DNA of 64,000 nucleotides from NCBI GenBank assembly GCA_030544235.1, contig CM060484.1, forward strand, positions 6,480,031-6,544,030. The letters are read 5' to 3'. The position numbers and the translations under genes are program-made. This document shows, one piece after another, positions 1-14,600 of the stretch. The notes beneath the pieces were generated by a model. It saw only the letters and a list, made by a program, of their open reading frames with translations, did no database searches and had not been told where the DNA came from. Origin of the DNA: Lepturacanthus savala. Its lineage: Eukaryota > Chordata > Actinopteri > Scombriformes > Trichiuridae. Position 1 is the stretch's first letter. Every line of letters starts with the position of its first letter.

Positions 1-3000
1 TCCACATATTCTCAAGGCCATACGCAGTGGGATGGAAAATGTGTTCAACAAGATAAACAGTCAGTGATAACCGAAGGACAAAGGAAATCTGAAAAATTAA
101 GGAGTTCATCACATGAGAAACATTTGGAACAAAATATAGATGTAAAGGTAGCTGGAAGACAAGATCCCATGATTAACAAACAAGAAAACGGGCCTGATGC
201 AGGGATAGCAAGGCCTATTGGCCAAACACAATCAAAAGACACTGGTTTCTTCAGCCCTTTTAAGAGATCATTAAGTTCATTGTTCACATCTGCTGCCCCC
301 ATTCCACCTCAGGGACCTCCACCTGTGGCTGTTTATCCAATGTTTAGATCTACAGAGGAACCTAGATTAGATAAACCGGTGGAGGACCCATCACTGAGTA
401 CCAAACTTAAATTGTCTTTTCTGTCCTCTGAAAATGTCTCCACTCATCAACATCCCAAAAAAGAAGGTGTCATATTCCCTGATTCTTTTAAGATTATGTC
501 CAATGAAGATGTTGGTGCCTCCACAAACACACGGAACCCTGTGCAATCATATCATGACTCAACTTCAACAACATCCGGAGGACCTCCGGAAACCATTGAG
601 AAAGGATGGTTCTCCAACATATTTAACCCGACTTCTGCTTCCTCTGGTTCAAACCAGAATGTTAGCACTAATCCACAATCCCAGAACAGCAAAGTGCCAT
701 CTGAGTCAACTGCACAATATACATCAAATCAGAACCCAACAGCAGCACTTCATGGAATGCAGCATCAAGCTTCTAATCAGCCAGAATCACAAAATTTTTT
801 TACAGGTCTTTTTAAGGGGAGCTCAACTGAGAATATCTCTCACACTGGCTCTCATCAACCCAAGCAAGGTGGACCACTATCTGGACTTCTTAAATTTGGC
901 TCATCTGGTGACCTCTCTGGCAGTTTGCCACAGGAGGCTCCTCATAGTGATCAACCACTGAGGAGCAGTAATCCTTCACAGTTGCCTCATCAACCTCCCC
1001 CACAACAAAATTCTTCAACTACACAGAAGGGGGGTTTTCTCTCAGGGCTATTGAAGTTTTCATCAACAGAAAATCTACCACAAAATACACAGCCCTCTGA
1101 AACTGAAAGGCAAAGGAATATTGCTGCCAATAACCCTGGTCAGCAACAGACAAATGAAACTGAGCAAAGACAACCGCAGCAAAGGAGCCTGTTGTCTGGC
1201 TTGCTTAAATTTACATCCTCTGAGAATATTTCAAGCAGTGATATGGTTCAACAGCATGAACATAGCAGTGATCAACATCATCAACAATTTTTCAACCAAC
1301 AGACTCCTCAAGGCACAAACCAAGGGTCTCATTTTGGGAGCAGAAAAAGTCAGCAGGTTGAACAACAGGAAACAAGTAAACCGAGCTTTACTCGCCAACA
1401 AACTGTTCCACTACAGCAACCATCGTCCAAGCAAGGTGGTCTTTTATCTGGTCTTTTTAGATTTTCTTCAGCAGACAACGTAAACGCACAACATCATCCA
1501 TCAGCACAACAACATGGAATTTTCCCAAGTAAATCAATCCATGAGCAAACAAAGGCAAGGAATATCCCAATTTCAAACCAGAATCTTTCACAAAGTAGCT
1601 CAACACAAAAATCGACTCAAGCAAGTAGTGGACTTTTTGGATTATTCAAATCCCCCTCAGAAAATATAGTTCAACAACAGCAGCCTGAGGTCATTCATGA
1701 AACACAAGACCAAATTAAAGTACCATGCAGTCAGACTGGTCAAACACAACTGGAGATGACAAGCCAATCTGGAGTGCTCTCTGGGTTGTTTAATAGGTTA
1801 ACAAAATCCTCTGACAACATTGACACAACATGCCAGATATCAACAGAACAATCATTGCATGACAAAGCCAATAATACAGTCCCAATGAGGACAGCACTAC
1901 AGACACAGTCACACACTGATGTTAAAGAACAATCTTCACATGAACATACAGAGAAAGAGAGGAGGACTCCACAAACTGCCCAGCGAGGGTTTTTATCTGG
2001 ACTATTCAGCAAAAATGTGACGGAGGAACCTTGTACTCAACATTCAGGTCAGACTACAGAACAAAAGGCACCCTCAAGCAGATTCACAGATTTGCATTCG
2101 GGCATATTAAAGAGTGCTATGTCAGACTCTGGAAGGGACAGCAGTCACAGAGTTGTTTCAGATTCTCCCAACCCAGGGCAGAGCAGACATGCTTTTATCA
2201 GTGCACCTGTTTCAATTGATACTGAGAGTTTAGACTTAAGAACATCAGCTACGTTTGCAAGATCTCTTCAGAGTCAGGCAACATACTCCTCAATTAGCGC
2301 AGGTAATTTATCTCACTTATATAATTCTGGTTCACTGCAGTCCATTCACCCAATGGCTTATAGTGCAGGAAATATTCATTCTCTTTTACAAAGCCCTACA
2401 CAATCTTCAATAATGACCATGCAGCCATTTGTTGGTGGAAGCACTCCTTCTTTGTATGGAGCTACTAGTCACAATCTTTACCAAGGTCAATTGTCCTCTT
2501 ATGGAATAAGTCCTTCCTATGATGAAAATCATTGGATCCATGGTAGTGCAATATGGCAGCAGTTTCAGAATGAGTCACTGAATTATAAATTACAGGAAGA
2601 GCACCAATGCTACGTACAGCCTTCTCTTTGCTACAGCTCCTCAAATATCAATCAGTCATGTATCTCCTCTACCTCGTGGCAAGGTGTTGTTGGTCACCAA
2701 GAGCCAATTGGACCATATAATTTTATGGAAGACCGAATTAATGATCCATATCCCAAGAGGAAATTGTGGAACAGCCATGAAGACTTGGGAAACAAAGAGT
2801 ATACACCTAATGAGGAGGGTGCTTTGAACTTAACTACTAAGCATTGTAATGCAAAGTTTGGGAAATGGCATTCATTAAATGATGGCAGTACATATAGCTT
2901 GAATGGAATTTCATATCATGAAGGATATTATGAGGAGACTATGCCAAGCTTATCTTATTCAGCTAACTGGCAATATGGAATGGATAATGCAGTCCAACAA

Positions 3001-6000
3001 AATATTCACACTGATGGCATCAATCAGAGTCGGTGTAATTTGAATTCTAACTGTCGCTCAAGCGCCAATACTGAGACAGAAGACTCCCTCTACCTTGAAG
3101 ACACTGAATGGTATCAGCAGTGGCTTGCATTGTTAGAGCAAGGAATGTGGTGGCCAGCTGAAGATGGTGACTGTGGCTATTTTGTTTACACTGATCATGA
3201 GTATGTTTATGCCTTGCTTACTGATGCAGCAGGGGAATATGTATATGCCTGTGCCCCTGAAGATGAGCCTTTGGGAAATGCACAAAAATTTGACCATTTT
3301 CCCACTGCTTTGCTTTACAATGAAATGGTTTTAGTCTGTGGTTTCAAAATTCCACTGTACAATGAGGATGAGCTTCTTTGGCTGCCTGGTGAAGATCACA
3401 GCGATTCTCAACTTCTAAATGCCCCCCTAGATTTGTCTGCTGCCTATAGAAAAGGGAATCAAATAATGAATTTGAATCTTGAGCAGTTCTCTGAAATGTT
3501 TGAGAATTCATTTTTGTCACAAGGGCAACAAGCTGTAGATTTCACTTCTTACAGATTAAATAAAGTCAGAATAAATCCAAGAGACCTCAGTTATGTCTCT
3601 GAAGACCAGTGCAGAGATGTCATAGACCTTTCCTGTCATAATAGAAATCAGATGGGCCCTTACTGGAACAACCAGGAAATAAAGACATTTCTTGCTCAGA
3701 AGGTTGCTGTTTCACTGAACTCTACTCCTTCTGCTAATTCAAATCAACATCTGATTATTAACTGTTATCAGCCTAGCCAACATCGGCGTTCATCCACTGG
3801 GGTTACAGTGAAGCATGTAGATGACATATCAGAGGAAGAATGGAGGAAGAGAGTGACTCCAGGAGAAGAACAACCTAATCGTCAAGTAAAAAATATTTCT
3901 TCCCTCATATCCTCCTTTGTGGGCAAAACATCCCAAGTGGAATCAAACAAAACTAGCATTTCGTCATGTGATCAAAGAATATCTAGTGATGTTTCTGACA
4001 AACTTTCTAAGAATGTTTTTTCATCAGGTTTTCAAAGTCTGAAGTCAAAGATCATCAAAGAGGAAAATAATGCTGCTGTGCCTCAAACAGAAATTCTTAA
4101 ACAAGCTCCCACACGGGGAAGAATTTTGCCTACAATACCAACCAATTCTCAAGTGAGTCACTCATCAACACAACCAAATACAACTTCACAGAAACCTAGA
4201 CTGGCACGCCAAACCACAATGGTTCAAGAAGCAACACCACCAACACAGACAAATGTCAAAGTGCCCTTGGGATCAAAAGAATCACTAATTAAACATGGTC
4301 CATCTGTACAGCATACAGCTGATAAACCAGTGGATGTACCAGTGGAGAAACCATCAGAACAGCCCGGTTTAATGAACTTTCTGAAATCTGCAGTAGGAAT
4401 AGAGGAGCCAAAGGAAGAGACCCAGACATCTCTCAATCAGCAGAGCAAAACTGGCAGCACTGCTTCCTTACCAGGCAGTACTACTACAAATAAAGAGGCT
4501 ACAGGAGTGTCAAATCTCTTTGGATCAATTAGCAGCCTATTTAATACTGAGCCTTCTACACCACAGAAACAGCAAATGAAACCTAGTGTTACAGAAGGTT
4601 CATTGGCACCAGCATCCAGACCAAAGGGAATACAGAGACAAAAAACAATGGCCCCAAGTGGTACCTCCCAGCCAGGGCAGAGCCAAGTACTTTCTCCCAG
4701 TTGTCCTATAAGCCCTGCTACAGGTCAATCACAAACTACGCCACCTACAGAACAGACAAAACCTGAAGCAGGAAATAAACAGTCTTCAACAGCTCCACAA
4801 GAAGAATCCCTTGGTAAAACTATATTATCCATTTTTAGCGGGCCAAATTCTTCTCCGCAGGCTACAGCTAAATCTGGGCCCTTGCCTCAAGCACATCCAA
4901 CAAATACAGCTCCACAACCTTCTCAACAGGAATCACTTGGTAAAAGTTTATTATCAATGTTTGGAGGATCAACACCTCCACAACCCCCTCCTCCATCCAA
5001 GCCAACTACAGAGGTTCCACAACAGGGAACTATTCCTCCAAAAGACCCCCCATCTACAGGTTTCCTTTCAATGTTTGGTGGTCCCAGCACCCAACAGTCT
5101 CAAGCACAAACAGGATCTATTCTAGGGGGAATCCTGCCTGGGTCATCAAGTTCATCTGAAAGCCCAATGAAGGGACTTTTGTCGATGTTCAGTGATCCCA
5201 TTCCTCCACAAACTCAGCCACAAGCAAGATCAAATCAACAACAAAGAGTAGGTCAATCACAGTCTCAAATACAAAGGGAACCCCAAACACCATCTAAACC
5301 ACAAGCACAGCAGCAGACACAGGGCCAACAACCTACCTCTGTTCTTGGGGGAATATTTGGTGGCTTGTCAGGATCTAGTGAAAGTACAAAATCATCTTTG
5401 TTCTCCATGTTTAGTGGCCCCAGTAATCTTCAAACACCCGGAGGTGGTAGAAGCCCAAATATGTCTACTACACCAGGGACAGCATCACCCAAAGAGCCCG
5501 CTAAGAGTATAACACCTGTTTTAAATGAAGTTAAGCCACCGCCACAAGCAACTTCTCACTCCTCTGCTAGCATTACGGATACCAAAGATGCACCCACTTC
5601 TTCTTTAAAACAAGGTTCCTCCCAAGTGTCATCTGTTTCCAGTACCCATGTCCCAGAAATGGCTACCAGTGAAATATCCAATGAATTTTCAGGGAGCAAA
5701 GATAGTACTACTTCAAGTGATGTTAATGCCGGCCCATCCGTTGATGCTATAAATGATACCAATTCTACTAATGTGGCCACTACAGTAAAAAGTAGTGATA
5801 CTACATCTGTGGAATCAAATCCAGACTGTACCAAAATAATAAAGGAAACAAACACAGATGATGTAGCCCGGGATCCTGCTCCCCCTAAAGATTCACCAGC
5901 TTCAGGTCTGCTTTCTATGATTGGTGGATCAGTCTCACCAGTCTCTCCATCCTCTCAATCTGGATTCATTTCAGATGGTCCAGGAAAAAGCTTGCTTTCA

Positions 6001-8663
6001 TTATTTTCTGGGCCTATCACTGAGCCTAGTGCAAGCCAGACAGGTCCTTCACCTACAGGGGCTGCACCCTCCTCAGACCCCAATGACTCACAAGCTAAAG
6101 GTTTGTTTTCGGTATTTGGAGGATCTACTCCTCAGCCATCTTCTCAGTCTGGAAGCTCTCTATTGGGGGCTATGTTTGGAGGTGCTTCGCCCCAAACAGC
6201 AGCTTCTCAAACTGGAGGATCATTACTAGGTGGTTTATTTGGAGGGTCTGCTCCTCAGGCTGCTCCTCAAGTTAGTCCCACTAAGATTGGAGGCTCTGCT
6301 CCTCCAACAGCAGGACCACAGGCAGGGCCATCCTTATTTGGTGGCTTATTTGGTGGATCTGTTCCACAGGCTGCTGAATCTCAGACGTCAGGGTCAATTT
6401 TGGGTGGGATTTTTGGAGTATCAGCAGCCTCATCTACAGCACCTCAGGGTATTGGATCCTTGGGTGGATTATTTGCTGGGGCTGCCTCCCAAACTTCAGC
6501 TCAAAAAAGTACCTCTATATTAGGTGGCATTTTAGGGGGATCATCCTCTCAAATGGCAACTGCACAGACTGGTGCAGTTCCTCAGGGTGGCACTTCATCT
6601 GGAGCTTCTGCCTCTGAGATGCCTGGTAAAAGTAGATCTGTACCTCCTGCAACACCCATTGCAACAAATATACTGAAATCTAATGATGACACGAAAATGT
6701 CAACTACAGTTCTCTCTGACACTATTTCAGGTGCAATTGTTCTTCCAAAATCTGATGATGACAATAAAACTGCTCCAGCTTGTCCTGAAACATCTTTAAG
6801 TGATACTGCTACAAAAAGCAAAGACCAGGCAGAAATGCCACAGCAGTCCGATAGTACAGCACAGGGTCTTGAGGCAAGCTTGCTGAAAAGTGATGGTAGT
6901 GTCATAAATGCTCAATGCCAAGATGCTGAAAGGCCAACCACTTTAGCTGAAGATATTGCATCCAAGGAATCTGAAAACTTTACACCAGAACCACAAACTT
7001 CCATAACTGAGGTTGTGCATGGTCAGTCTAGTCAAGATACACCACCTAAAATAGAAGAGGCACCTGCCACTCAGTCAAGTCATGTAGATCAAGGACAACA
7101 AAAGCCTCCAGAGCCAGAGAAAACTGTTGGTGACTCAACAGCAGATACAGTTACAGGATTTATGTCCTCCCTTTTCAAACCAACAGCTGTTCCAACTGAG
7201 GTTCCTCAGCAACAACAAAATAATTCCCTCTTTGGATTGGGAGGGACTACACCCCAAACTACTGCTGGTCAGACTGGAGCATCACTATTAGGGGGTATTT
7301 TTGGAGTATCCAACACTCAGACAGAAGCTCCCCCGACAGGGGGATTATTAGGTGGCTTATTCAAAGGGTCGGCTCCCCAATCTAGTCCTCAAACCACTGC
7401 TCCCACCGTTGGAGGGTCAATATTAGGTGGGATGTTTGGAGGAGGACCCACTGCCAAGTCTGTAGGACCACAGACTGGTGGATCATTACTGGGTGGGATG
7501 TTTGGAGGATCTGCAACAACAGCACAGCCTGGTGGTTCTTTACTTGGAGGAATGTTTGGAGGAGTCACTGCTCAGACTGCAGGATCACAGACTGGAGCAT
7601 CAATACTCGGGGGCATAGGCGGGTCTTTATTTGGGGGAATGGCACAAACACCTAAGCCATCTGAATCAATGCCGGCTGGGCCCAAGCCAACACATGGCAC
7701 TTCTTCACAGCCTCAGACTAAACATGAAAGTACACCACCAAAAATAGTACCGTCTGTAACTGAGACTAGTTCATATAAAGTGGTGGAGACAACCCTACCA
7801 GATGATTCTCAAGTGAAATCGGGCAGCCTAACAAGTAGTAGTGTAGTGACATCTGAGGCAGCTGGTCCTAAACCCTCTGATGTCACAAGTGCTTTAATAA
7901 GTACTACATGTGACCTCCCTCATCAGGTAGATAACACTGAAAAAGAAAAATCAGCTGTTGAGGGAGAAGTGATACATGAGAAACCAATGACCATTAAAGG
8001 AGACCCTGAGAGTAAAGAATGTGACAAATCTGCCACATCTGATATCCAACTCGCAGATTCTAATACAGTTCCTCCAGTTGATCAGTTGTCTGGAAATGTA
8101 GAGCCACCACAAGCCAAGTCTCTGTTTGGTTTCATATCACCTCAAAGTGATGCAGGAATATCTCTTGGATCTTTATTTTCACCAACAATGCCATCAAGTG
8201 CTTCAGCAACGCCTCAAGCACAACCAGAGAGTGGTCTGTTTTCAGGGTTAAAAACCCTATCTGGAAGCCTATTTCAAGAGGAAAAACATGTTGCTGGATC
8301 ACAAGAGCCCCCCACCACTTCATTATTTGGGACAAAGATAAGTTTTCCTTGGCAGACAGAGCCACCGAAGCCACAAGCTGTCCCAGATGTTATAACCTCT
8401 CAACCCAAAACTAACAAGCCAGTTGGTCAAACACATACTGTACAAACGGTTGCACCATCCGATGCCCAAAAAACTGAATCGGTAGGTTCCACAGATGTTA
8501 TAGCAACCCCCCAGATTTGCATCTCCACTCCTGATGTAGATCCTTCAGCTTCCCTGACCCCAATGGAAGAGGAAAGTCTTGTAGAAACATACCCCTCTGC
8601 AGGTCCTACCTCTGGAGTGCAGCTGGACACCCTTTCCAAGAAGGATCTATTGAATGAAAAAAG
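1..8663 (+). CDS. unc13b: Giant N-terminal exon of unc13b, low-complexity repeat protein segment
   Basis: Frame 1 is open from base 1 to the TAA at 8677, about 2890 codons without an intron. There is no start site here: the frame is open through the window edge, so the exon begins upstream. The protein is rich in Ser, Gln, Pro, Thr and Gly and has three parts: repeats of the type GxLSGLLKFxSxEN (about 412-2020), a compact Trp/Tyr/Asp/Glu-rich block (about 3079-3660), and Gly-Phe repeats of the type GGSLLGGMFGG (about 4800-7650). The next common exon (10330) needs a phase-2 donor. The only fit near the end is a GC donor after 8663 (AAAAAAG|GCTAGT); the GT at 8668 is phase 0 and would run into a stop. 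Assignment to unc13b is by position and strand. No enzyme domain is seen; a scaffold or condensate-forming role is inference only. Confidence 0.72.
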
Positions 8664-11600
8664 GCTAGTAAAAGCATAATAAATGGCATTCCCCCTTCAC
8701 CATTTATGATGCATTCACATTTTTGAAAACATGTATTCCTTGTCCAGCTCTGCAGTCCATCCCCACTAGTTTATTTCAAGTATTCGTAGTATGTCTGTGT
8801 GCATTGGTGTATTTTTATGGCCATTTGTGTGTAGCATCTACATAATTGTCATTTTAAAGGAGAATTCCAAGGTAACACTTTAATTCAAGTAACACTATTT
8901 AGCATTTTTAAGCAGTATATAAAAAGTTAATTCATTATTTATAATGCACTTTAATGTAGTTATAAGCAGATATTTGGACATTATATTGGTCTACACAGGT
9001 GTTACATAATAATGTGCTGCTTTTAAATACTAAATAGTAGAGTGTTACAGATTCCAAAACAAAATAAGCATATTTATATGAGCAATTCACAAGTAAATAT
9101 ATTCAATAATTTATGTTTTTAATAAATTAATAGAAAAGTCGCACAGTAAAATTTGTTTTAACTTTTCTGACTTCTGATCACCTGAACTTCTATATAACTT
9201 ATATATATATATATATATTCTATAATCAAATGATGTTCACTTGATTGTTGCCTTCTGCACTTACAAATCAGCCAGAGTAATCTTCTCAATAACTGTATTC
9301 AAATCAACTGTTTTTGATATATTTAGTTTTGTATTTAGTTTAGAAAGAGATAAGTTTATAGCATCAAATATAACCCCATAACCCTCTGCAACATTATAAA
9401 TAATGCAAATTTTGTTTTGGTATGGAATTCAATTTGTCTTTATTAATTATTTTGGGTTTATTCATGTATACTGTAATAATTATTTTAAAACTGTTATTTT
9501 TATCATTCAAAATCAGATGTATTTCTTTCTAGCCATTTTAAATTCTATACATAACACTATAAATGTAGCTAATCTGTATTCTATCCCTAAAAGTATATAT
9601 TACAAACTGCCACTTTATAAAAGGTTGCACTTAAACACTTAATGCTGATCAATTCTGCATATTACTAAATATTGTTTTATTTATTATAAATCCATCTGTA
9701 TTTCAGCTTCCATGTCTTTATAAGCTTACCAATAATCAAGCTTGTGCTCTGTCCTATGGACAGCCCAAGGGAGAATATTTACAACTAAATTTGCAAATGT
9801 GATTGCGTGCAGGAATATATACCCTTTAAGGAAACCCCAGCAGTTATAGGGGTTTACACCTGGCACAACAAAATAGAGCATACACCTGTATGTTCCATTT
9901 AAAATACAACTCTAATGAAGAAAAAGCATACACAAATGTTAACAATTTCATTATTTTTCAGCATGCAACAGCCTCCCTCCAAGGATGGGTATCTATTTAG
10001 GGCATGATGTGGTGTGTGTATACCATATCCACTGATCCTTTAGTGAGGTTATTGATACAAGTAGACCTTTACTAAAAAAGTGTAAGTGGGGTTTATTACA
10101 ACCCAAAGCTATCAATTATGTAATTTCAGCAGTATAAATAACATTATAACTGATTTTTAAAATTAAGAAGTTAAAGGGTATTTTATGTAACAACCCCCAC
10201 TTATCTTGCTTTGGCTAGTGGAAAATATATTAACCAAAAACATATCTAAAAAAATAGAGATAATTAAAAAGAAAGGAAAAAAATATTCTGACTTTAAATA
10301 TTTTCATCACTCCTCTCTGACCATTGTAGTCCAGTGGAAAGTAGTCGCTTTGGGTCATCAGGAAACCTGAGCCAGACGAGCTCCCAGCTTAGTGAGACTG
10401 GCCAGGAGAGCACCGGAGGGTCAGAACTGGAGGAATCGTTCCACTCCTACCACAGTACTGGATTTCACCCCTCCACCAACGGACAGCCACGGACAAATGG
10501 ACATCTTCCCACGAATGGACACTCTACTGTAGGCGTGCAGGATATTCACAGGCTGTCCCCTGAAGTAGGTCAGGGCCTAGAAAATGACATTCCAGCAGAA
10601 AGAGAGTTCTCTAAACTCCAAAGGTAAGGTTCAATATTCAATTTGGGTTCTTATGATCTACAGTGAAATCCCATGTGTATTGAGAGATTTTTTTTTTTAC
10701 CTTTGTACTCTAAAATCTTTGCAAACCAGGTTCCATGATGATGGGCCACCATTGCCCTTTTCCACATCCAGAGTTCGTTGGTTGAAGGCCATTAATAAAG
10801 TCAGGGTTCAGCTCCGGGAGGTAAGCAGTGTTCCACTTTAGCTCCTCCAATGATAACCTATAACCACTTAACAAGTCTAAGTTTCCCGACCTTCTACCTA
10901 TCTACATGCACATCCATTAGAACACTTGCAATTCTTTGCAAATGGTTGAGTTTAACCTCTTTGGTTGTTTTCAGATAATGCACTAAATGTCTGGGAATAT
11001 TATTCATGCAATTTCTCTGTTATTGGTATTTCCAATAAGTTACTTTTTTTTCTCTACATCCTCATGGATACATGCATAAATAACCGTGAAACTGTGGAGT
11101 CCACAACTTTACTTCTGACAGCCTCTGAGTAGCAATTTCAAGGAATTCAAAGCCTAATTAAAGGCACCCCACAAATCATTTTCAATTTAAAGATAAGTGT
11201 AGTTGATTTAGTTTATATATTACTATATATTATATATATTACTTTGATATAGATAGATGCAGATATAGATAATACTGCCCAGTTTAAAAGATTATTGTAT
11301 TTGTAATTAATTTTAGATATTCAGTCTCTGCTTCTTCTCCCTCTCTCAGTCTCAGTCGTTATTAATTGTATCTATTCACATGGCACTGTAATTGTGAGGC
11401 TTAAGTATACTGTCTCCCTGACTTAAGTCCATCACACAGTGCTTCAGGGACCTACAGTATAATTTGCACTAATGGATGGTTCACTCATGGGAGTCTCTCT
11501 CATGTTCTTTTTGTGTCTGTGGCTTGGCTTGATTTGCCATATTTACTGTCGTTTTTTGATAGATTCTTCTAAAATACTATGTGTAAAAAAAATATTTCAC

Positions 11601-14600
11601 ACACCACCTACATTCCTTTATATCTTGACTTTCTCTGAAGTTTGAACAGTCTAATAAGAGGAAAGAAATTAAAAGTGGCAATTGTGTAAATCTGTCCCTT
11701 ATCCATTTCTCGATTGGGAATCAAACAAATTAATTAACCATTAGCATAACTCTTTGAGTAAGAGGTGGTTATCTGTATGATTTGGAGCCCCTAAATTTCC
11801 TAACAATATAGATGTATATAAAATGTCCACTAAAATAATAGGAAATTATATGACATTGCTTTGATATCTCCTCTTATGTTTGGCCTTTGGTGGCACAGAT
11901 ATTTATAGCATCAAGTAGAACCATGAAAGAATGAAAATTTAGTTTGGGCATAAAATTGTGAGTTGTGTTTATTATTTTATATGATAACAATAATTTTACA
12001 ACTATTATGTTTATCCTTCAAAATACAATTTCTTTCTTTATTGCCTTTAAGTGAGAATATCTACATAGAGGTGCCATGTAGCCCCATATTGATCCAATCT
12101 CCAATACCATTTCTGCAGGAATTGTATCTAGCGCGTATTAAGATGTTGAGCCATGCATCTTAGTCCAATCAGAAATCTATAGAGGGTGGTCATAATAAAA
12201 CATCATAATTTCTCAGCCCTAACCCCCTTTGATTAAGCTTTTTTATGGCACAGCAGTAAAGAAACAGCACAGATGGTCCTCCCTGGGCTCCATTATGATA
12301 ATTGGTTTGCATGCACTGATTGACATGAACATGTACTGTAAATGATGGCTGATTAAAGACTAGTGTATTCACGGAAAACAAGGTGAAAGCTGTCTAAAGG
12401 CCATTTGTTACAGGACATAGGGAAACACTTTTGCTTGTTAATCTGTCAAGTAGTGTCATAGTCACCTGCATGAAAAGGATTGTGTCATTGTAAAACATCC
12501 TCACATGCTTGTTTGTTGCAAAGTTGCAAATTGCAGCATCTGTCTGATGTGGAGACACAGAGAGGGGTGAATGAGACTGAGAACTGGCAGTCTTACAGCT
12601 CCAGATTAGCTTTGTGCTGGAATACATTGCCAGAGGACAGAAGGAGAGAGCAGAGAAAGCATGCAAGAGGGGTGGGAGGGAAGTAGGGATGGCTACTTAA
12701 CCGAGGGTGAACTGCTGTGCGATTGTGGTCTACCACTGTCGCGCTTGCCATTCCAGTGGTAGAAATGAGAAATTCAGCACTTCTGCACTGCATGTCTCTA
12801 AGTTCACGACGATCTACTGCTTTGATTGAGACATTCAATAATACAGCTGGGGACGAATTTTGAAGAGAGAGAGTGAAGTTGCTATTACTCATCTGCCAAG
12901 GCACCCTCCATGTGGATTTAATGGATCTTGCAAGATGATATCTACAGGTTGTTCTTGTTTATTTTTCCCCATAAGGTAAGGCTTACATTTTAATATTTAT
13001 TTCTGTCCATTTGTGCACTAAGTATGTTTGTGTGGCATTGTTTTAATTAAAGCTTGTAGTAATAAATATGGTTGGTTCATAAATACATAGAAAAGGTCTA
13101 ATGTGCTTTATCACTTGACAAAATCAACTTGTTTTTTCTTAGTCAATTAATCTGAAATTGTATTAAATTAGAATCAAACTTAAAAATAAATAGACAAGCT
13201 ATCTTGTTTTTATTCAGGCCACAGACCATTTAGAAAGGAGAGAAAAAGCTTGCTGCAGGCTATTACTATTTTTATATTTCCTGACCCCAAACAGCCCCTC
13301 AATCTCTCTTTATCCTGGACAGTTAACTAATAAATCACTGACTTATATTGTAGACAGTGAATTTATGTCTGTAAAATGGCCAGTGGTCCTTCCAAATGCA
13401 GCTAAATGGGTTTTTCAACATTATTTTAATTGTGTTTTATACAACAAATATATTTTAGCTTGTTCATATTTAAACTGTTCCGACCTTTAAACCTTTTGTA
13501 TGTGATATTTTTCTGGGATGCATCGTCCTCCTGGTTAATTGCAGATCACCTGATTTGCATTTAGCAGATATGCTCATGATCTTAAATCGATTCACTTCAA
13601 AATTAATAATGATAGGGAAGTTCTATTCTGCTAGGCTCTGTTATAATTTTCTCCAAACTTAACTCTTATCAGGCTAACACACACCTTCAGTGCTCAAGTA
13701 CTTATTGTAATGCAGGGGAGGGCTGATGTAGTTAGCAGCTATTACTTCTCTAGAATATTTTACTAAATGGAAGTGAGGATCTGCTTAGTAAAACTGCAGC
13801 TACTCTGTCATAGTTAGCATATTCAAAATGTGATATTGCCTTTGTTTTTTGAAGGCTTATGTATGTCATGTATGCACTTAGGAAGCCTTGCCATGGCTAC
13901 CGCCCCAAATTTAGCTACATGGATAATGCAATATTGTCTTTTTGTATTTTACATATATATTTTTAAAAGACCTTTAAACCATTCAAGGCAAGAAATTCCA
14001 AAACAATTTTATATTCCGTAGCTCTAACTAATCCTATTTCCAGTTCTAAAATGATTATGCAGACTGAGTTCAAAGTTATTTTTCTTCCAAATTTCTCATG
14101 ATTATCCAAAGTGTTATACTTAATGAACAAAGCTAATATCACTTCACGAGTAACTATTAGTAACTATGACTAAATGGGAGAAAACATATCTATGTAATTA
14201 CTCAAATTCATGCCCTCTCTGTTTCGTGAACAAGACTATGTGCATTTATCATTTCTAGCGGTTGAGATGTAACAATGAATTTTGATACCCACTAAACTAC
14301 TTTCCTTGCTATCACATACTTTATGTTTGAATAAGCCCTGTAGTATACCAGTGCAGCTGGTATGGGTGTGAAAGAATGACATGGCCTTGGAGGAGAGAAT
14401 TGACCTGTCATCTAATTACTGTGCTGTCTCTCCAAAGCCTTCTAATTACAGAGATCTAAACAGCTGCATGGTGTTCATTCTGCAAGTTGCCACACTGACT
14501 GAGGAGTTAAACACTGTCTGATGTCTATACTGTATTGAGTAGTGTCGTTGCTAATAATGGCCTCAAATTTCAGTACAGGATTTCATGTGTTCAAATGTAT

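Noticed and set aside
64..66. GTG at 64 as start of the long frame
   Set aside because: The frame is open to base 1 and GTG is not a usual eukaryotic start; this is the inside of an exon.
434..6523. Several 90-175-codon frames overlapping the giant exon in other phases and on the other strand
   Set aside because: They mirror the low-complexity composition of the main frame, have no domain and no consistent starts.
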